Source of the DNA: Streptococcus gwangjuense
GTDB taxonomy: Bacteria > Bacillota > Bacilli > Lactobacillales > Streptococcaceae
Assembly (NCBI RefSeq): GCF_003627155.1
Contig: NZ_CP032621.1
Location: forward strand, 744,001-808,000
Reading direction: 5' to 3'
DNA: 64,000 nucleotides
The translations under genes were made by a program, and so were the position numbers. The notes under the pieces are model-generated. The model had not been told where the DNA came from and did no database searches. It saw only the letters and a list, made by a program, of their open reading frames with translations. This document shows positions 7,510 to 15,277 of the stretch, piece by piece. How positions within the stretch are numbered: the stretch's first letter is position 1; each line of letters starts with the position of its first letter.

Positions 7510-9504
7510 CTATCCTCCTTTGATGATGCTAGCATAAGTTTTAGTTTCCTTTTTATCACAGATTTTCAATAGAGAAACAGCTAAACCTGAAAAACTGAGA
7601 AATAAAATCAGGGTAATCCAGATATTCTTAGAAATAATGAAAGCTAGACTACTTCCGACAAAGAGAGCTATTATTTGAGAAGTGATATATCTACAGTGTA
7701 ATTCAAAGAAATAATAACCAGCTATTTTTTTCAAGAATATGGTTTTGCGAAAGGCTTCAAAATAGAGTAGATTTAAACTTGTAAACAGCAAAATTGAAGT
7801 CAAAATAGCAAATATAGCACTTGCTAAGTTACTAAAAATTTCGATTTTAATTTTTTGATTTAACTGGAGGTAGGTCTCTCTAGCAAAGGATAATCCTGAA
7901 ATCATAGTATCAAGTTGATAGTACTTCAAAAGTTCTTGTGTTTGCTGTAAATCGGTAAAATAGAGATATTCTAGATTCGTAAACCAAAATATAGAAGAAT
8001 CTTTTCCAAGTGCCTTAGGAGAAACTACGATAAAAATAGGGGTTGACAACCATTGATCATAAGAAATATGGGTAGTATTATAAATGAATACATCTTTTTT
8101 TTGATCAGTATAAGTTATACTAACTTCGACTCTATGCTTTGTATCACTACTGTATAATCGATTAGTTAAATCTTCTTGTATGTTTTGTTTTATTTGTTCC
8201 TCATTTTTCTTTTGTTCTTGAGGTAGTATTACAAGAACCTGTCCATCTTTTAGATTATTGATTTTTTTAAAGGTTTCTGATGTTAACTCTATACCTTCTT
8301 TTTTGAAGTAGTCAGGTGTTACATAGAGAATATTTTTCCCTTCCAAGTCATAGGGATTTTGTTCAGAATCATTATGAGTTGAAAGAGAATGTTTTATAGC
8401 TTGAATAGCGAGATTATGTTTGACTAGAAAGGCATTTCCATTTTCTAAAGAATATTGAATAAAGTCAAACCATTTATTAGCATTCATTTTGAGTTCATCT
8501 ATATTTTTTCTTTGACTTGAACGACCTGTTTGAAGATTAACAATATTGGAGTGTTGTTTCCAAGTAGCTTGTCCAGCCTCATTTTTCATAAATATATGAT
8601 GATCAATGGACAAGCGCCCAAATCCTACAATAACTAATAAGATAGACAGAGCTTGACCAAAGTAAAGAATACGTAAAATTGACTTAATTGGTAATTTTCC
8701 TTTAATGATAGAGATAAGATGAACTCTTTTTAAAGAAATAGTAAAAAGAAAAGCGATGAGAAGACTTAGCAAGAGAAGCAGGCTATTATAAAAAATAAAT
8801 AGTATTACTAAAAAAGTCTGAATTTCATAAGGATAGCCTAGGTAAATTACTAAAACACTAGCTATTAGGAAAGCAGGCAAGCCGAAAAGAAGGATATCAA
8901 GTCCGTCTCTTATGATAGAACGAAAGAAGAGATTTCTGAGACGTTCTCCATTAATCAGTCTTATTCCTGATTGAGAGAGAGATTGAATCTGTCCGATAAC
9001 AATAAGTGATAAAAAGGTTAATAAAAAAATGAAAAGACTAGTAAGTTGATTGGGTTGGGCAATGAGGGTCAATACGAAGGAGACTCTATTATTTTCAAAT
9101 GTATTAACTTTTTCTAGTCCAAGTTGTTTAAGGTGAATAGCTAATTCTTGATTTGTTAGCGAGCCACTGATAATATTGTAATTGTTGAGAAGATTACTTT
9201 TATTGATACTTTCTTGACTTGCTTGAGGCATCCAGTCTGGAAGTTTCCCATCTCCAAAAACTTCGTAGTAAGTTTGTGATTTTCCATCACTATCTACTTC
9301 CCAAATGGTTCTTGCGATAAGACTATTATGTTCTTTAGCAAGACTATTTAATTCTTCTTTAACGGTAGAATAATCTGCTTGACCGCTTAATACTGCTGCA
9401 CCTGGGAACAGGATTTGTGGAAGAGAGTCTTTCCAAAAGGACAAAGCACCAATCAGAAAGAGTGCCAGAAGAAGATTGCTGATGAAGAGAAATATACGTT
9501 TCAT
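7510..9504 (-). CDS. Bacteriocin-associated integral membrane protein (DUF1430 / TIGR01654 type)
   Basis: A 664-aa membrane protein: an N-terminal hydrophobic segment (about residues 4-24), an extracytoplasmic stretch to about 150, a cluster of transmembrane helices (about 150-310), a large extracellular domain (about 310-555) and C-terminal helices. This is the FtsX-like arrangement of the bacteriocin-associated putative immunity family of about 650 residues and seven membrane spans. The ATPase gene follows after 1 nt. GAGG precedes the ATG. An intrinsic terminator stands 18 nt upstream of the start, so the gene depends on read-through from a promoter near 9691-9719. The role (immunity, export or peptide sensing) is inferred from family context only. 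Confidence 0.82.
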   Translation of the reverse strand: MKRIFLFISNLLLALFLIGALSFWKDSLPQILFPGAAVLSGQADYSTVKEELNSLAKEHNSLIARTIWEVDSDGKSQTYYEVFGDGKLPDWMPQASQESINKSNLLNNYNIISGSLTNQELAIHLKQLGLEKVNTFENNRVSFVLTLIAQPNQLTSLFIFLLTFLSLIVIGQIQSLSQSGIRLINGERLRNLFFRSIIRDGLDILLFGLPAFLIASVLVIYLGYPYEIQTFLVILFIFYNSLLLLLSLLIAFLFTISLKRVHLISIIKGKLPIKSILRILYFGQALSILLVIVGFGRLSIDHHIFMKNEAGQATWKQHSNIVNLQTGRSSQRKNIDELKMNANKWFDFIQYSLENGNAFLVKHNLAIQAIKHSLSTHNDSEQNPYDLEGKNILYVTPDYFKKEGIELTSETFKKINNLKDGQVLVILPQEQKKNEEQIKQNIQEDLTNRLYSSDTKHRVEVSITYTDQKKDVFIYNTTHISYDQWLSTPIFIVVSPKALGKDSSIFWFTNLEYLYFTDLQQTQELLKYYQLDTMISGLSFARETYLQLNQKIKIEIFSNLASAIFAILTSILLFTSLNLLYFEAFRKTIFLKKIAGYYFFELHCRYITSQIIALFVGSSLAFIISKNIWITLILFLSFSGLAVSLLKICDKKETKTYASIIKGG

Positions 9505-9518
9505 AGGAACCTCTTTCT

Positions 9519-9546
9519 AAAAAAGAGGGAGATCAACCTCCCTCTT
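9519..9546 (-). terminator. Terminator/attenuator between the 14-aa ORF and the DUF1430 gene
   Basis: On the minus strand a 9-bp stem AAGAGGGAG/CTCCCTCTT (9538-9546 with 9523-9531) has a 6-nt loop and is followed by T residues. It sits inside the transcription unit, so it probably limits expression of the permease and ATPase relative to the leader segment. Confidence 0.8.
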
Positions 9547-9592
9547 CATTGCAGTTATGCGAATTATAGCTTACTACTTTTTAAAATAAGCA

Positions 9593-9637
9593 CTAAAAAA
9601 CTAAAGTTTTACAAGGTGCCGAAGAAAACCCTTTCAT
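9593..9637 (-). CDS. Possible 14-aa peptide ORF at the head of the bacteriocin-type ABC operon
   Basis: The ORF encodes MKGFSSAPCKTLVF. An AAGGAG lies about 12 nt before the ATG, which is long spacing. It is the first start codon after the predicted promoter and is separated from the ABC genes by a strong terminator. A short, abundant transcript carrying a peptide, with partial read-through into transporter genes, is a common layout for bacteriocins and pheromones. The sequence matches no peptide family that I recognise. It could equally be a leader peptide for attenuation or a chance ORF. Confidence 0.35.
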   Translation of the reverse strand: MKGFSSAPCKTLVF

Positions 9638-9690
9638 AATTTTATTTTACTCCTTTTTTAAAAATAAAACAAGTAATGATAGGACTTTGT

Positions 9691-9719
9691 ATAGTAGATA
9701 TTTTCAAAAAATTCTCCAA
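9691..9719 (-). promoter_or_regulatory. Predicted promoter of the bacteriocin-type ABC operon
   Basis: On the minus strand, a TTGGAG -35 (9714-9719) with 17-bp spacing to a TACTAT -10 (9691-9696). The -35 touches the first AATCTTACA operator arm (9718-9726), as expected for a regulated promoter. Confidence 0.5.
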
Positions 9720-9760
9720 TCTTACAAAAATGTAAGATTAAAGTCTCTTTTGTAAGATTA
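9718..9760. promoter_or_regulatory. Operator-like array of TGTAAGATT repeats between two divergent ABC operons
   Basis: AATCTTACA (9718-9726) and TGTAAGATT (9731-9739) form a perfect 9-bp inverted repeat with a 4-nt centre. A further direct copy, TGTAAGATTA, lies at 9751-9760, exactly 20 bp (two helical turns) from the copy at 9731. A fourth, inverted copy lies at 9832-9840 inside the 36-aa ORF. Paired direct repeats two turns apart suit a dimeric OmpR/BceR-type response regulator. Pneumococcal BceAB-type genes are, to my knowledge, controlled by a two-component system encoded elsewhere. The identity of the regulator is inference. Confidence 0.6.
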
Positions 9761-9823
9761 GGTTATGGCAAGCGGTCTTTTTTTGATGTAAACTAGACTC
9801 ATAAAGAACAAAGGAGTAACATC

Positions 9824-9934
9824 ATGAAACAAATCTTACAGAAGAAAACAAGAAAACCAAGCCACAAAGATATCGAGCGCGTTCAGTTGGGGTGCGCTAT
9901 GATGCAAGCAACATTTCATTTGATGGGATATTAA
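9824..9934 (+). CDS. 36-aa small ORF preceding the BceAB-type genes
   Basis: AAAGGAG (9810-9816) sits 7 nt before the ATG. The peptide starts MKQILQKKTRKPSHKDIERV, is strongly basic in the first half, and has a single Cys followed by a Met/aromatic-rich tail (MMQATFHLMGY). It ends 14 nt before the ATPase start, and the ribosome-binding site of that gene follows directly, so it is very likely translated as the first gene of the operon. It has no obvious signal peptide. Function unknown. It could be a regulatory leader, an inducer or an accessory peptide of the transporter. Confidence 0.6.
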   Translation: MKQILQKKTRKPSHKDIERVQLGCAMMQATFHLMGY

Positions 9935-9948
9935 GAAAGGAGATTCTC

Positions 9949-10707
9949 ATGACACTTTTAGATGTAAAACACGTTCAAAAAATTTATAAAACTCGTTTTC
10001 AGGGCAACCAAGTAGAAGCCCTCAAGGATATTCACTTTACCGTCGAAAAAGGCGATTACGTCGCTATCATGGGTGAGTCTGGTTCTGGTAAATCAACTCT
10101 TCTCAATATTCTAGCTATGCTGGATAAACCAAGTCGTGGGCAGGTTTACTTAAATGGAACGGACACCGCAACCATTAAAAATTCACAAGCCTCTAGCTTC
10201 CGTCGTGAAAAGCTAGGATTTGTCTTCCAAGACTTTAACTTGCTAGATACTCTATCTGTTAAGGATAATATCTTGCTTCCACTTGTCTTGTCAAGAAGAC
10301 CTATTACGGAGATGATGAAGAAATTGGTGGTGACAGCTGAGAATCTGGGAATCAACCAATTACAAGAGAAGTACCCTTACGAGATTTCAGGAGGGCAGAA
10401 ACAGCGTGTAGCAGTAGCTCGTGCCATCATCACAGAACCTGAAATTCTCCTTGCGGATGAGCCAACAGGCGCCCTTGACTCCAAGTCATCTGCAGCTCTA
10501 CTGGATGTTTTTGATGAAATCAATGAGCGTGGACAAACCATTCTTATGGTAACCCACTCAACAGCAGCAGCTAGCAGAGCTAAACGTGTACTCTTTATCA
10601 AAGACGGCATTCTTTACAACCAAATCTACCGTGGAGAGAAGACAGAACGTCAGATGTTCCAAGAAATCTCTGATACCTTGACTGTCATGGCAAGCGAGGT
10701 GAATTAG
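9949..10707 (+). CDS. bceA: BceA-type peptide-antibiotic ABC transporter ATPase
   Basis: A 252-aa MacB/BceA-type ATPase. Walker [10 protein letters not shown] is at residues 42-50, the signature ISGGQKQR at about 146-153 and Walker B ILLADEP at about 166-172. The start [10 protein letters not shown] is set by AAGGAG upstream. The in-frame Met 19 codons earlier lies within the 36-aa ORF. Together with the following permease it forms a BceAB-type detoxification module. The pneumococcal counterpart contributes to tolerance of bacitracin and some lantibiotics (established for the close homologue, not shown here). A response regulator and kinase are not in the window. Confidence 0.93.
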   Translation: MTLLDVKHVQKIYKTRFQGNQVEALKDIHFTVEKGDYVAIMGESGSGKSTLLNILAMLDKPSRGQVYLNGTDTATIKNSQASSFRREKLGFVFQDFNLLDTLSVKDNILLPLVLSRRPITEMMKKLVVTAENLGINQLQEKYPYEISGGQKQRVAVARAIITEPEILLADEPTGALDSKSSAALLDVFDEINERGQTILMVTHSTAAASRAKRVLFIKDGILYNQIYRGEKTERQMFQEISDTLTVMASEVN

Positions 10708-10708
10708 T

Positions 10709-12697
10709 ATGTTTCGATTAACCAATAAGTTAGCGGTATCGAACTTGATTAAAAACCGCAAACTCTACTATCCTTTTGCGCTGGCTGTTCTCTTGGCAGT
10801 CACCGTCACCTATCTCTTTTACTCCTTAACCTTCAATCCCAAGATTTCGGAAATCCGTGGAGGGACAACCATTCAAGCTACTCTAGGATTTGGTATGTTT
10901 GTCGTCACCCTTGCGTCAGCCATTATCGTCCTCTATGCCAATAGTTTTGTCATGAAGAACCGTTCCAAGGAACTAGGAATTTATGGCATGTTGGGCTTGG
11001 AGAAGCGTCATCTAATCAGTATGACCTTTAAGGAGTTAGTGGTATTTGGGATTCTAACTGTTGGAGCGGGTATCGGTATTGGAGCCTTGTTTGACAAGTT
11101 AATTTTCGCTTTCTTGCTCAAACTGATGAAATTGAAGGTTGAGCTGGTCGCTACCTTCCAAATGAATGTTGTCATTGCAGTACTTGTTGTCTTTGGTTTG
11201 ATTTTCCTAGGCCTCATGTTCCTGAATGCCCTTCGAATTGCCCGTATGAATGCCCTCCAGCTCTCTCGTGAGAAAGCAAGCGGAGAGAAAAAAGGTCGTT
11301 TCCTACCTCTCCAAACTATTCTTGGTTCCATAAGTTTAGGGATTGGATATTATCTTTCCCTTACTGTAAAAGATCCTCTTACAGCCTTAACAACTTTCTT
11401 CCTAGCTGTTTTGCTGGTTATTTTTGGAACCTATCTCTTGTTCAATGCAGGTATTACCGTTTTCCTCCAAATCTTAAAGAAAAATAAGAAATACTATTAC
11501 CAGCCCAATAACCTTATCTCAGTGTCTAACTTGATTTTCCGTATGAAGAAAAATGCGGTTGGACTAGCAACTATCGCAATTTTGTCAACAATGGTTTTGG
11601 TAACCATGTCAGCAGCGACTAGTATTTTCAATGCCTCAGAAAGCTTTAAAAAAGTTCTAAATCCTCATGATTTTGGGGTTTCAGGGCAAAATGTTGAAAA
11701 AGAAGACTTGGACAAACTCTTGAGCCAGTTTGCAAGTGATAAAGGTTATAAGATTAAAGAGAAAGAAGTGCTTCGTTACGCTTACTTTGGTGTTGCAAAC
11801 CAAGAAGGTAGCAAGTTAACCCTTTTTGAAAAAGGACAAAATCGTGTCCAACCCACAACAGTTTTCATGGTATTTGACCAAAAAGATTATGAAAATATGA
11901 CTGGCCAAAAATTGTCTCTATCAGGAAATGAGGTCGGACTCTTTGCAAAGAATGAGGGAGTTAAAGAACAGAAAGCTCTAACTCTAAATGATCATCAATT
12001 TTCTGTCAAAGAAGAATTTACTAAAGATTTCATTGTAAACCATGTTCCAAATCAGTTTAATATTTTGACTGCTGATTACAATTACCTTGTTGTACCTAAT
12101 TTGCAAGCATTTTTAGACCAATTCCCTGATTCAGCTATCTATAATCAGCTGTACGGTGGTATGAATGTAAATATCAGTGAAGAAGAACAACTCAAAGTCG
12201 CTGAAGAATATGAAAAATACTTACAAAAGTTTAATGCTCAATTAAACACTGAAGGTAGCTATGTGTATGGTAGCAATCTAGCAGATGCTAGTGCTCAAAT
12301 GAGTGTCCTCTTTGGCGGAGTATTCTTTATCGGTATTTTCCTATCCATTATCTTTATGGTCGGAACTGTTCTGGTCATCTATTACAAACAAATTTCTGAA
12401 GGTTATGAAGACCGTGAACGCTTTATTATCTTGCAGAAAGTCGGTTTAGATCAAAAGCAAATCAAGCAAACCATCAACAAACAGGTTTTAACTGTTTTCT
12501 TCCTTCCTTTGCTTTTTGCCTTCATACATCTAGCCTTTGCCTACCATATGCTTAGTCTGATTCTTAAAGTGATAGGTGTACTGGATGCGACTATGATGTT
12601 GATTGTGACCTTGTCTATCTGCGCTATCTTCCTCATCGCCTATGTGCTGATTTTCATGATTACTTCAAGAAGCTATCGCAAGATTGTGCAAATGTAA
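10709..12697 (+). CDS. bceB: BceB-type ABC transporter permease
   Basis: A 662-aa FtsX-superfamily permease of the BceB type. Membrane spans cluster near residues 18-40, 55-80, 105-130, 145-170, 195-250 and 285-305. A large extracellular domain of about 200 residues (about 310-525) follows, then three or four C-terminal spans. That domain is the hallmark of peptide-antibiotic sensing and resistance permeases that also activate a cognate histidine kinase. The gene starts 1 nt after the ATPase stop. A terminator hairpin follows immediately. Confidence 0.93.
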   Translation: MFRLTNKLAVSNLIKNRKLYYPFALAVLLAVTVTYLFYSLTFNPKISEIRGGTTIQATLGFGMFVVTLASAIIVLYANSFVMKNRSKELGIYGMLGLEKRHLISMTFKELVVFGILTVGAGIGIGALFDKLIFAFLLKLMKLKVELVATFQMNVVIAVLVVFGLIFLGLMFLNALRIARMNALQLSREKASGEKKGRFLPLQTILGSISLGIGYYLSLTVKDPLTALTTFFLAVLLVIFGTYLLFNAGITVFLQILKKNKKYYYQPNNLISVSNLIFRMKKNAVGLATIAILSTMVLVTMSAATSIFNASESFKKVLNPHDFGVSGQNVEKEDLDKLLSQFASDKGYKIKEKEVLRYAYFGVANQEGSKLTLFEKGQNRVQPTTVFMVFDQKDYENMTGQKLSLSGNEVGLFAKNEGVKEQKALTLNDHQFSVKEEFTKDFIVNHVPNQFNILTADYNYLVVPNLQAFLDQFPDSAIYNQLYGGMNVNISEEEQLKVAEEYEKYLQKFNAQLNTEGSYVYGSNLADASAQMSVLFGGVFFIGIFLSIIFMVGTVLVIYYKQISEGYEDRERFIILQKVGLDQKQIKQTINKQVLTVFFLPLLFAFIHLAFAYHMLSLILKVIGVLDATMMLIVTLSICAIFLIAYVLIFMITSRSYRKIVQM

Positions 12698-12700
12698 AAA

Positions 12701-12730
12701 AAATACCTCGACTTCAAAATCGAGGTATTT
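12701..12730. terminator. Bidirectional terminator between bceB and the VIT1-like gene
   Basis: An 11-bp inverted repeat AAATACCTCGA/TCGAGGTATTT with an 8-nt loop, with A- and T-runs on the two sides, serves convergent genes. Confidence 0.88.
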
Positions 12731-12738
12731 CTTGTCTT

Positions 12739-13434
12739 CTAAATGCTGAAAAGTTGACCGAGCAGGAAGGTAACTCCCATGGTTAAAAGACCAATAGCGA
12801 GGTTCCGAATCATAGCTGTTTTGGTTGGAGCTTTTCCAAGTTTGGCACTAGTGTAACCAGTGAGAAGAAGGGCCACGCCGACGATAAGGACAGTAGCAGG
12901 GATGCGGTATTCACTTGGGAAAATGGTAATTGAAAGCATTGGTGGTAAGCTACCAAGGAAAAAAGAAATAAAGCTAGAGATAGCAGCATGCCAAGGATTG
13001 GTAAACTCTTCATACTCAATCCCATATTTTTCCTCTACCAAAGCCTTGAGTGGATTATTTAAAAAGGCTTTGTTGGTGAGAAGTTGGGCTGATGTTTCAC
13101 ACTCGCCATTTTGAATATAGGCAGCGTAGAGAGACTTTTTAGCTAGCTCCATGTCTTGGTCTAGCAAGAGTTGCTCACGCGCAACGGCTGCTTCCTCTGT
13201 ATCTTTTTGAGTTGAAACGGATACATATTCTCCACCCGCCATTGAAAAGGCACCAGCCAAAATAGCTGCAAATCCTGATAAAAAGATAATCCAGATATTG
13301 CTCGTAGCACTGGCAACCCCGATAACCACACCAGCAATGGAAATAATTCCATCATTGGCACCAAGAACACCTGCACGCAGGATATTTAAACGACCTGCAA
13401 AATTTGAATCGATTTCGTGATTTGTTTCTGACAT
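12739..13434 (-). CDS. VIT1/CCC1 family membrane transporter
   Basis: A 231-aa protein of the VIT1/CCC1 family, which moves Fe2+ or Mn2+ across membranes in plants, fungi and some bacteria. Typical features are the LRAGVLGANDGIISIAGVV first helix, a GAFSMAGGEYVSV segment, a charged cytoplasmic middle domain rich in Glu/Gln (about residues 85-145), and three C-terminal helices. MSETNHEID at 13434 is chosen because GGAG lies 8 nt before it. The longer frame crosses the promoter. The transported ion in streptococci is not known. Confidence 0.88.
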   Translation of the reverse strand: MSETNHEIDSNFAGRLNILRAGVLGANDGIISIAGVVIGVASATSNIWIIFLSGFAAILAGAFSMAGGEYVSVSTQKDTEEAAVAREQLLLDQDMELAKKSLYAAYIQNGECETSAQLLTNKAFLNNPLKALVEEKYGIEYEEFTNPWHAAISSFISFFLGSLPPMLSITIFPSEYRIPATVLIVGVALLLTGYTSAKLGKAPTKTAMIRNLAIGLLTMGVTFLLGQLFSI

Positions 13435-13453
13435 ACTAATCTCCTTTTTATCC

Positions 13454-13482
13454 AGTATAAAGAAAAAATATAAGGAAATCAA
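13454..13482 (-). promoter_or_regulatory. Promoter of the VIT1-like gene
   Basis: TTGATT (13477-13482), a 17-bp spacer and TATACT (13454-13459) on the minus strand. Confidence 0.7.
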
Positions 13483-13618
13483 TCTTTTGAAACTATCTGA
13501 AAAAAGTTGCACGATTTTAATTTTACGAGCTTTTTTAAAAGATAGAAACAACACTAGCTAGCAGAGAAGGATAAAAGAGAAGCAAAGCTGATAGACTAGT
13601 CCTTTTTCTACTTATCTA

Positions 13619-13627
13619 TGGTATAAT
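13619..13627 (+). promoter_or_regulatory. Extended -10 promoter of the HAD-HAD-ftsY operon
   Basis: TGG-TATAAT ends at 13627, 37 nt before the first HAD gene. The three genes that follow are packed with 0-3 nt spacing. Confidence 0.65.
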
Positions 13628-13664
13628 AGGAGGTAGATTTACTAATCGGAGTAAGAAAGATTTT

Positions 13665-14456
13665 ATGATTAAACTAGTAGCAACGGATATGGACGGGACC
13701 TTCCTAGATGGGAATGGATGCTTTGATATGGACCGCCTCAAGTCTATCTTGGCTTCCTACAAGGAAAAAGGGATATACTTTGCGGTGGCTTCGGGGCGCG
13801 GATTTCTATCTTTAGAAAAATTATTTGCTGATGTTCGTGATGACATTATTTTTATCGCGGAAAATGGCAGTTTGGTAGAGTATCAAGGTCAGGACTTGTA
13901 TGAAGCGACCATGTCTCGTGACTTTTATCTGACGACTTTTGAAAAGCTGAAAACGTCACCTTATGTAGATGTCAATAAACTGCTCTTGACGGGGAAAAAA
14001 GGCTCTTATGTGCTAGATACGGTTGATGAGACCTATTTAAAAGTGAGTCAGCACTATAATGAAAATATCCAAAAAGTAGCGAGTCTGGAAGATATTAAAG
14101 ATGACATTTTCAAATTTACAACCAACTTCACAGAAGAAACGCTAGAAGCTGGGGAAGCTTGGGTAAACGAAAATGTCCCTGGTGTTAAGGCCATGACAAC
14201 TGGCTTTGAATCCATTGATATTGTTCTGGACTATGTCGATAAGGGTGTGGCCATTGTTGAATTAGCTAAAAAACTTGGTATCACAATGGATCAGGTCATG
14301 GCTTTTGGAGACAATCTAAATGATTTGCATATGATGCAGGTTGTGGGACATCCTGTAGCTCCTAAAAATGCACGACCAGAAATTTTAGAATTAGCAGAGA
14401 CTGTGATTGGTCACCATAAGGACCAGTCAGTTATAGCTTATATGGAGGGTTTATAA
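13665..14456 (+). CDS. Cof-type HAD-IIB hydrolase
   Basis: A 263-aa haloacid dehalogenase phosphatase. Motif I DMDGTF holds catalytic Asp8 and Asp10. The C-terminal motif IV MAFGDNLNDLHMM is at about residues 209-221. The cap is of the C2B type found in Cof/YidA-like sugar-phosphate phosphatases. The stop overlaps the next start as TAATG. The substrate cannot be read from sequence. The order HAD-HAD-ftsY is conserved in the mitis group. Confidence 0.9.
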   Translation: MIKLVATDMDGTFLDGNGCFDMDRLKSILASYKEKGIYFAVASGRGFLSLEKLFADVRDDIIFIAENGSLVEYQGQDLYEATMSRDFYLTTFEKLKTSPYVDVNKLLLTGKKGSYVLDTVDETYLKVSQHYNENIQKVASLEDIKDDIFKFTTNFTEETLEAGEAWVNENVPGVKAMTTGFESIDIVLDYVDKGVAIVELAKKLGITMDQVMAFGDNLNDLHMMQVVGHPVAPKNARPEILELAETVIGHHKDQSVIAYMEGL

Positions 14457-15274
14457 TGGCAGATATAAAATTGATCGCATTGGACTTGGACGGGACCTTG
14501 CTGACTACTGATAAAAGGCTGACGGATCGCACCAAGGCAACCTTGAAAGCTGCGCGTGATCGTGGTATCAAGGTCGTATTGACAACTGGTCGTCCCTTAA
14601 AAGCTATGGATTTCTTTCTCCATGAGCTAGGAACTGACGGCAAGGAAGATGAGTATACGATTACCTTTAATGGTGGTTTAGTTCAGAAAAATACAGGTGA
14701 AATCCTTGATAAGACAGTCTTTTCCTATGATGATGTGGCACGCTTGTATGAAGAAACAGAGAAATTATCACTGCCTCTTGATGCCATCTCAGAAGGAACT
14801 GTTTATCAAATTCAATCCGACCAAGAAAGTCTTTATGCCAAATTCAATCCAGCTTTGACTTTTGTTCCAGTGGACTTTGCAGACTTATCTAGTCAAATGA
14901 CTTATAATAAATGTGTGACTGCCTTTGCTCAAGAACCCTTGGATGCAGCCATTCAGAAGATTTCTCCAGAATTGTTTGACCAATATGAGATCTTTAAATC
15001 ACGTGAAATGTTGCTAGAGTGGTCACCAAAGAATGTTCACAAAGCAACAGGTTTGGCAAAACTAATCAGTCATCTGGGAATTGATCAAAGCCAAGTGATG
15101 GCTTGTGGTGACGAGGCAAATGACCTCTCTATGATTGAATGGGCAGGGCTCGGTGTTGCCATGCAAAACGCTGTTCCTGAAGTTAAGGCAGTCGCAAATG
15201 TAGTGACGCCAATGACCAATGATGAAGAAGCTGTTGCCTGGGCTATCGAAGAATATGTGCTAAAGGAGAACTAA
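14456..15274 (+). CDS. Cof-type HAD-IIB hydrolase (second copy, divergent)
   Basis: A 272-aa relative of the preceding gene. Motif I DLDGTLL holds Asp10 and Asp12, TTGRP is motif II, and the ACGDEANDLSMIEW motif IV lies near residue 222. It is translationally coupled to the upstream HAD gene by a 1-nt overlap and ends 3 nt before ftsY. The two paralogues differ enough to suggest different sugar-phosphate substrates. The exact reaction is unknown. Confidence 0.9.
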   Translation: MADIKLIALDLDGTLLTTDKRLTDRTKATLKAARDRGIKVVLTTGRPLKAMDFFLHELGTDGKEDEYTITFNGGLVQKNTGEILDKTVFSYDDVARLYEETEKLSLPLDAISEGTVYQIQSDQESLYAKFNPALTFVPVDFADLSSQMTYNKCVTAFAQEPLDAAIQKISPELFDQYEIFKSREMLLEWSPKNVHKATGLAKLISHLGIDQSQVMACGDEANDLSMIEWAGLGVAMQNAVPEVKAVANVVTPMTNDEEAVAWAIEEYVLKEN

Positions 15275-15277
15275 GAT

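Noticed and set aside
9517..9549. A 10-codon ORF spanning the terminator upstream of the DUF1430 gene
   Set aside because: It lies wholly in the terminator hairpin and its T-run. Its coding potential is a by-product of the inverted repeat.
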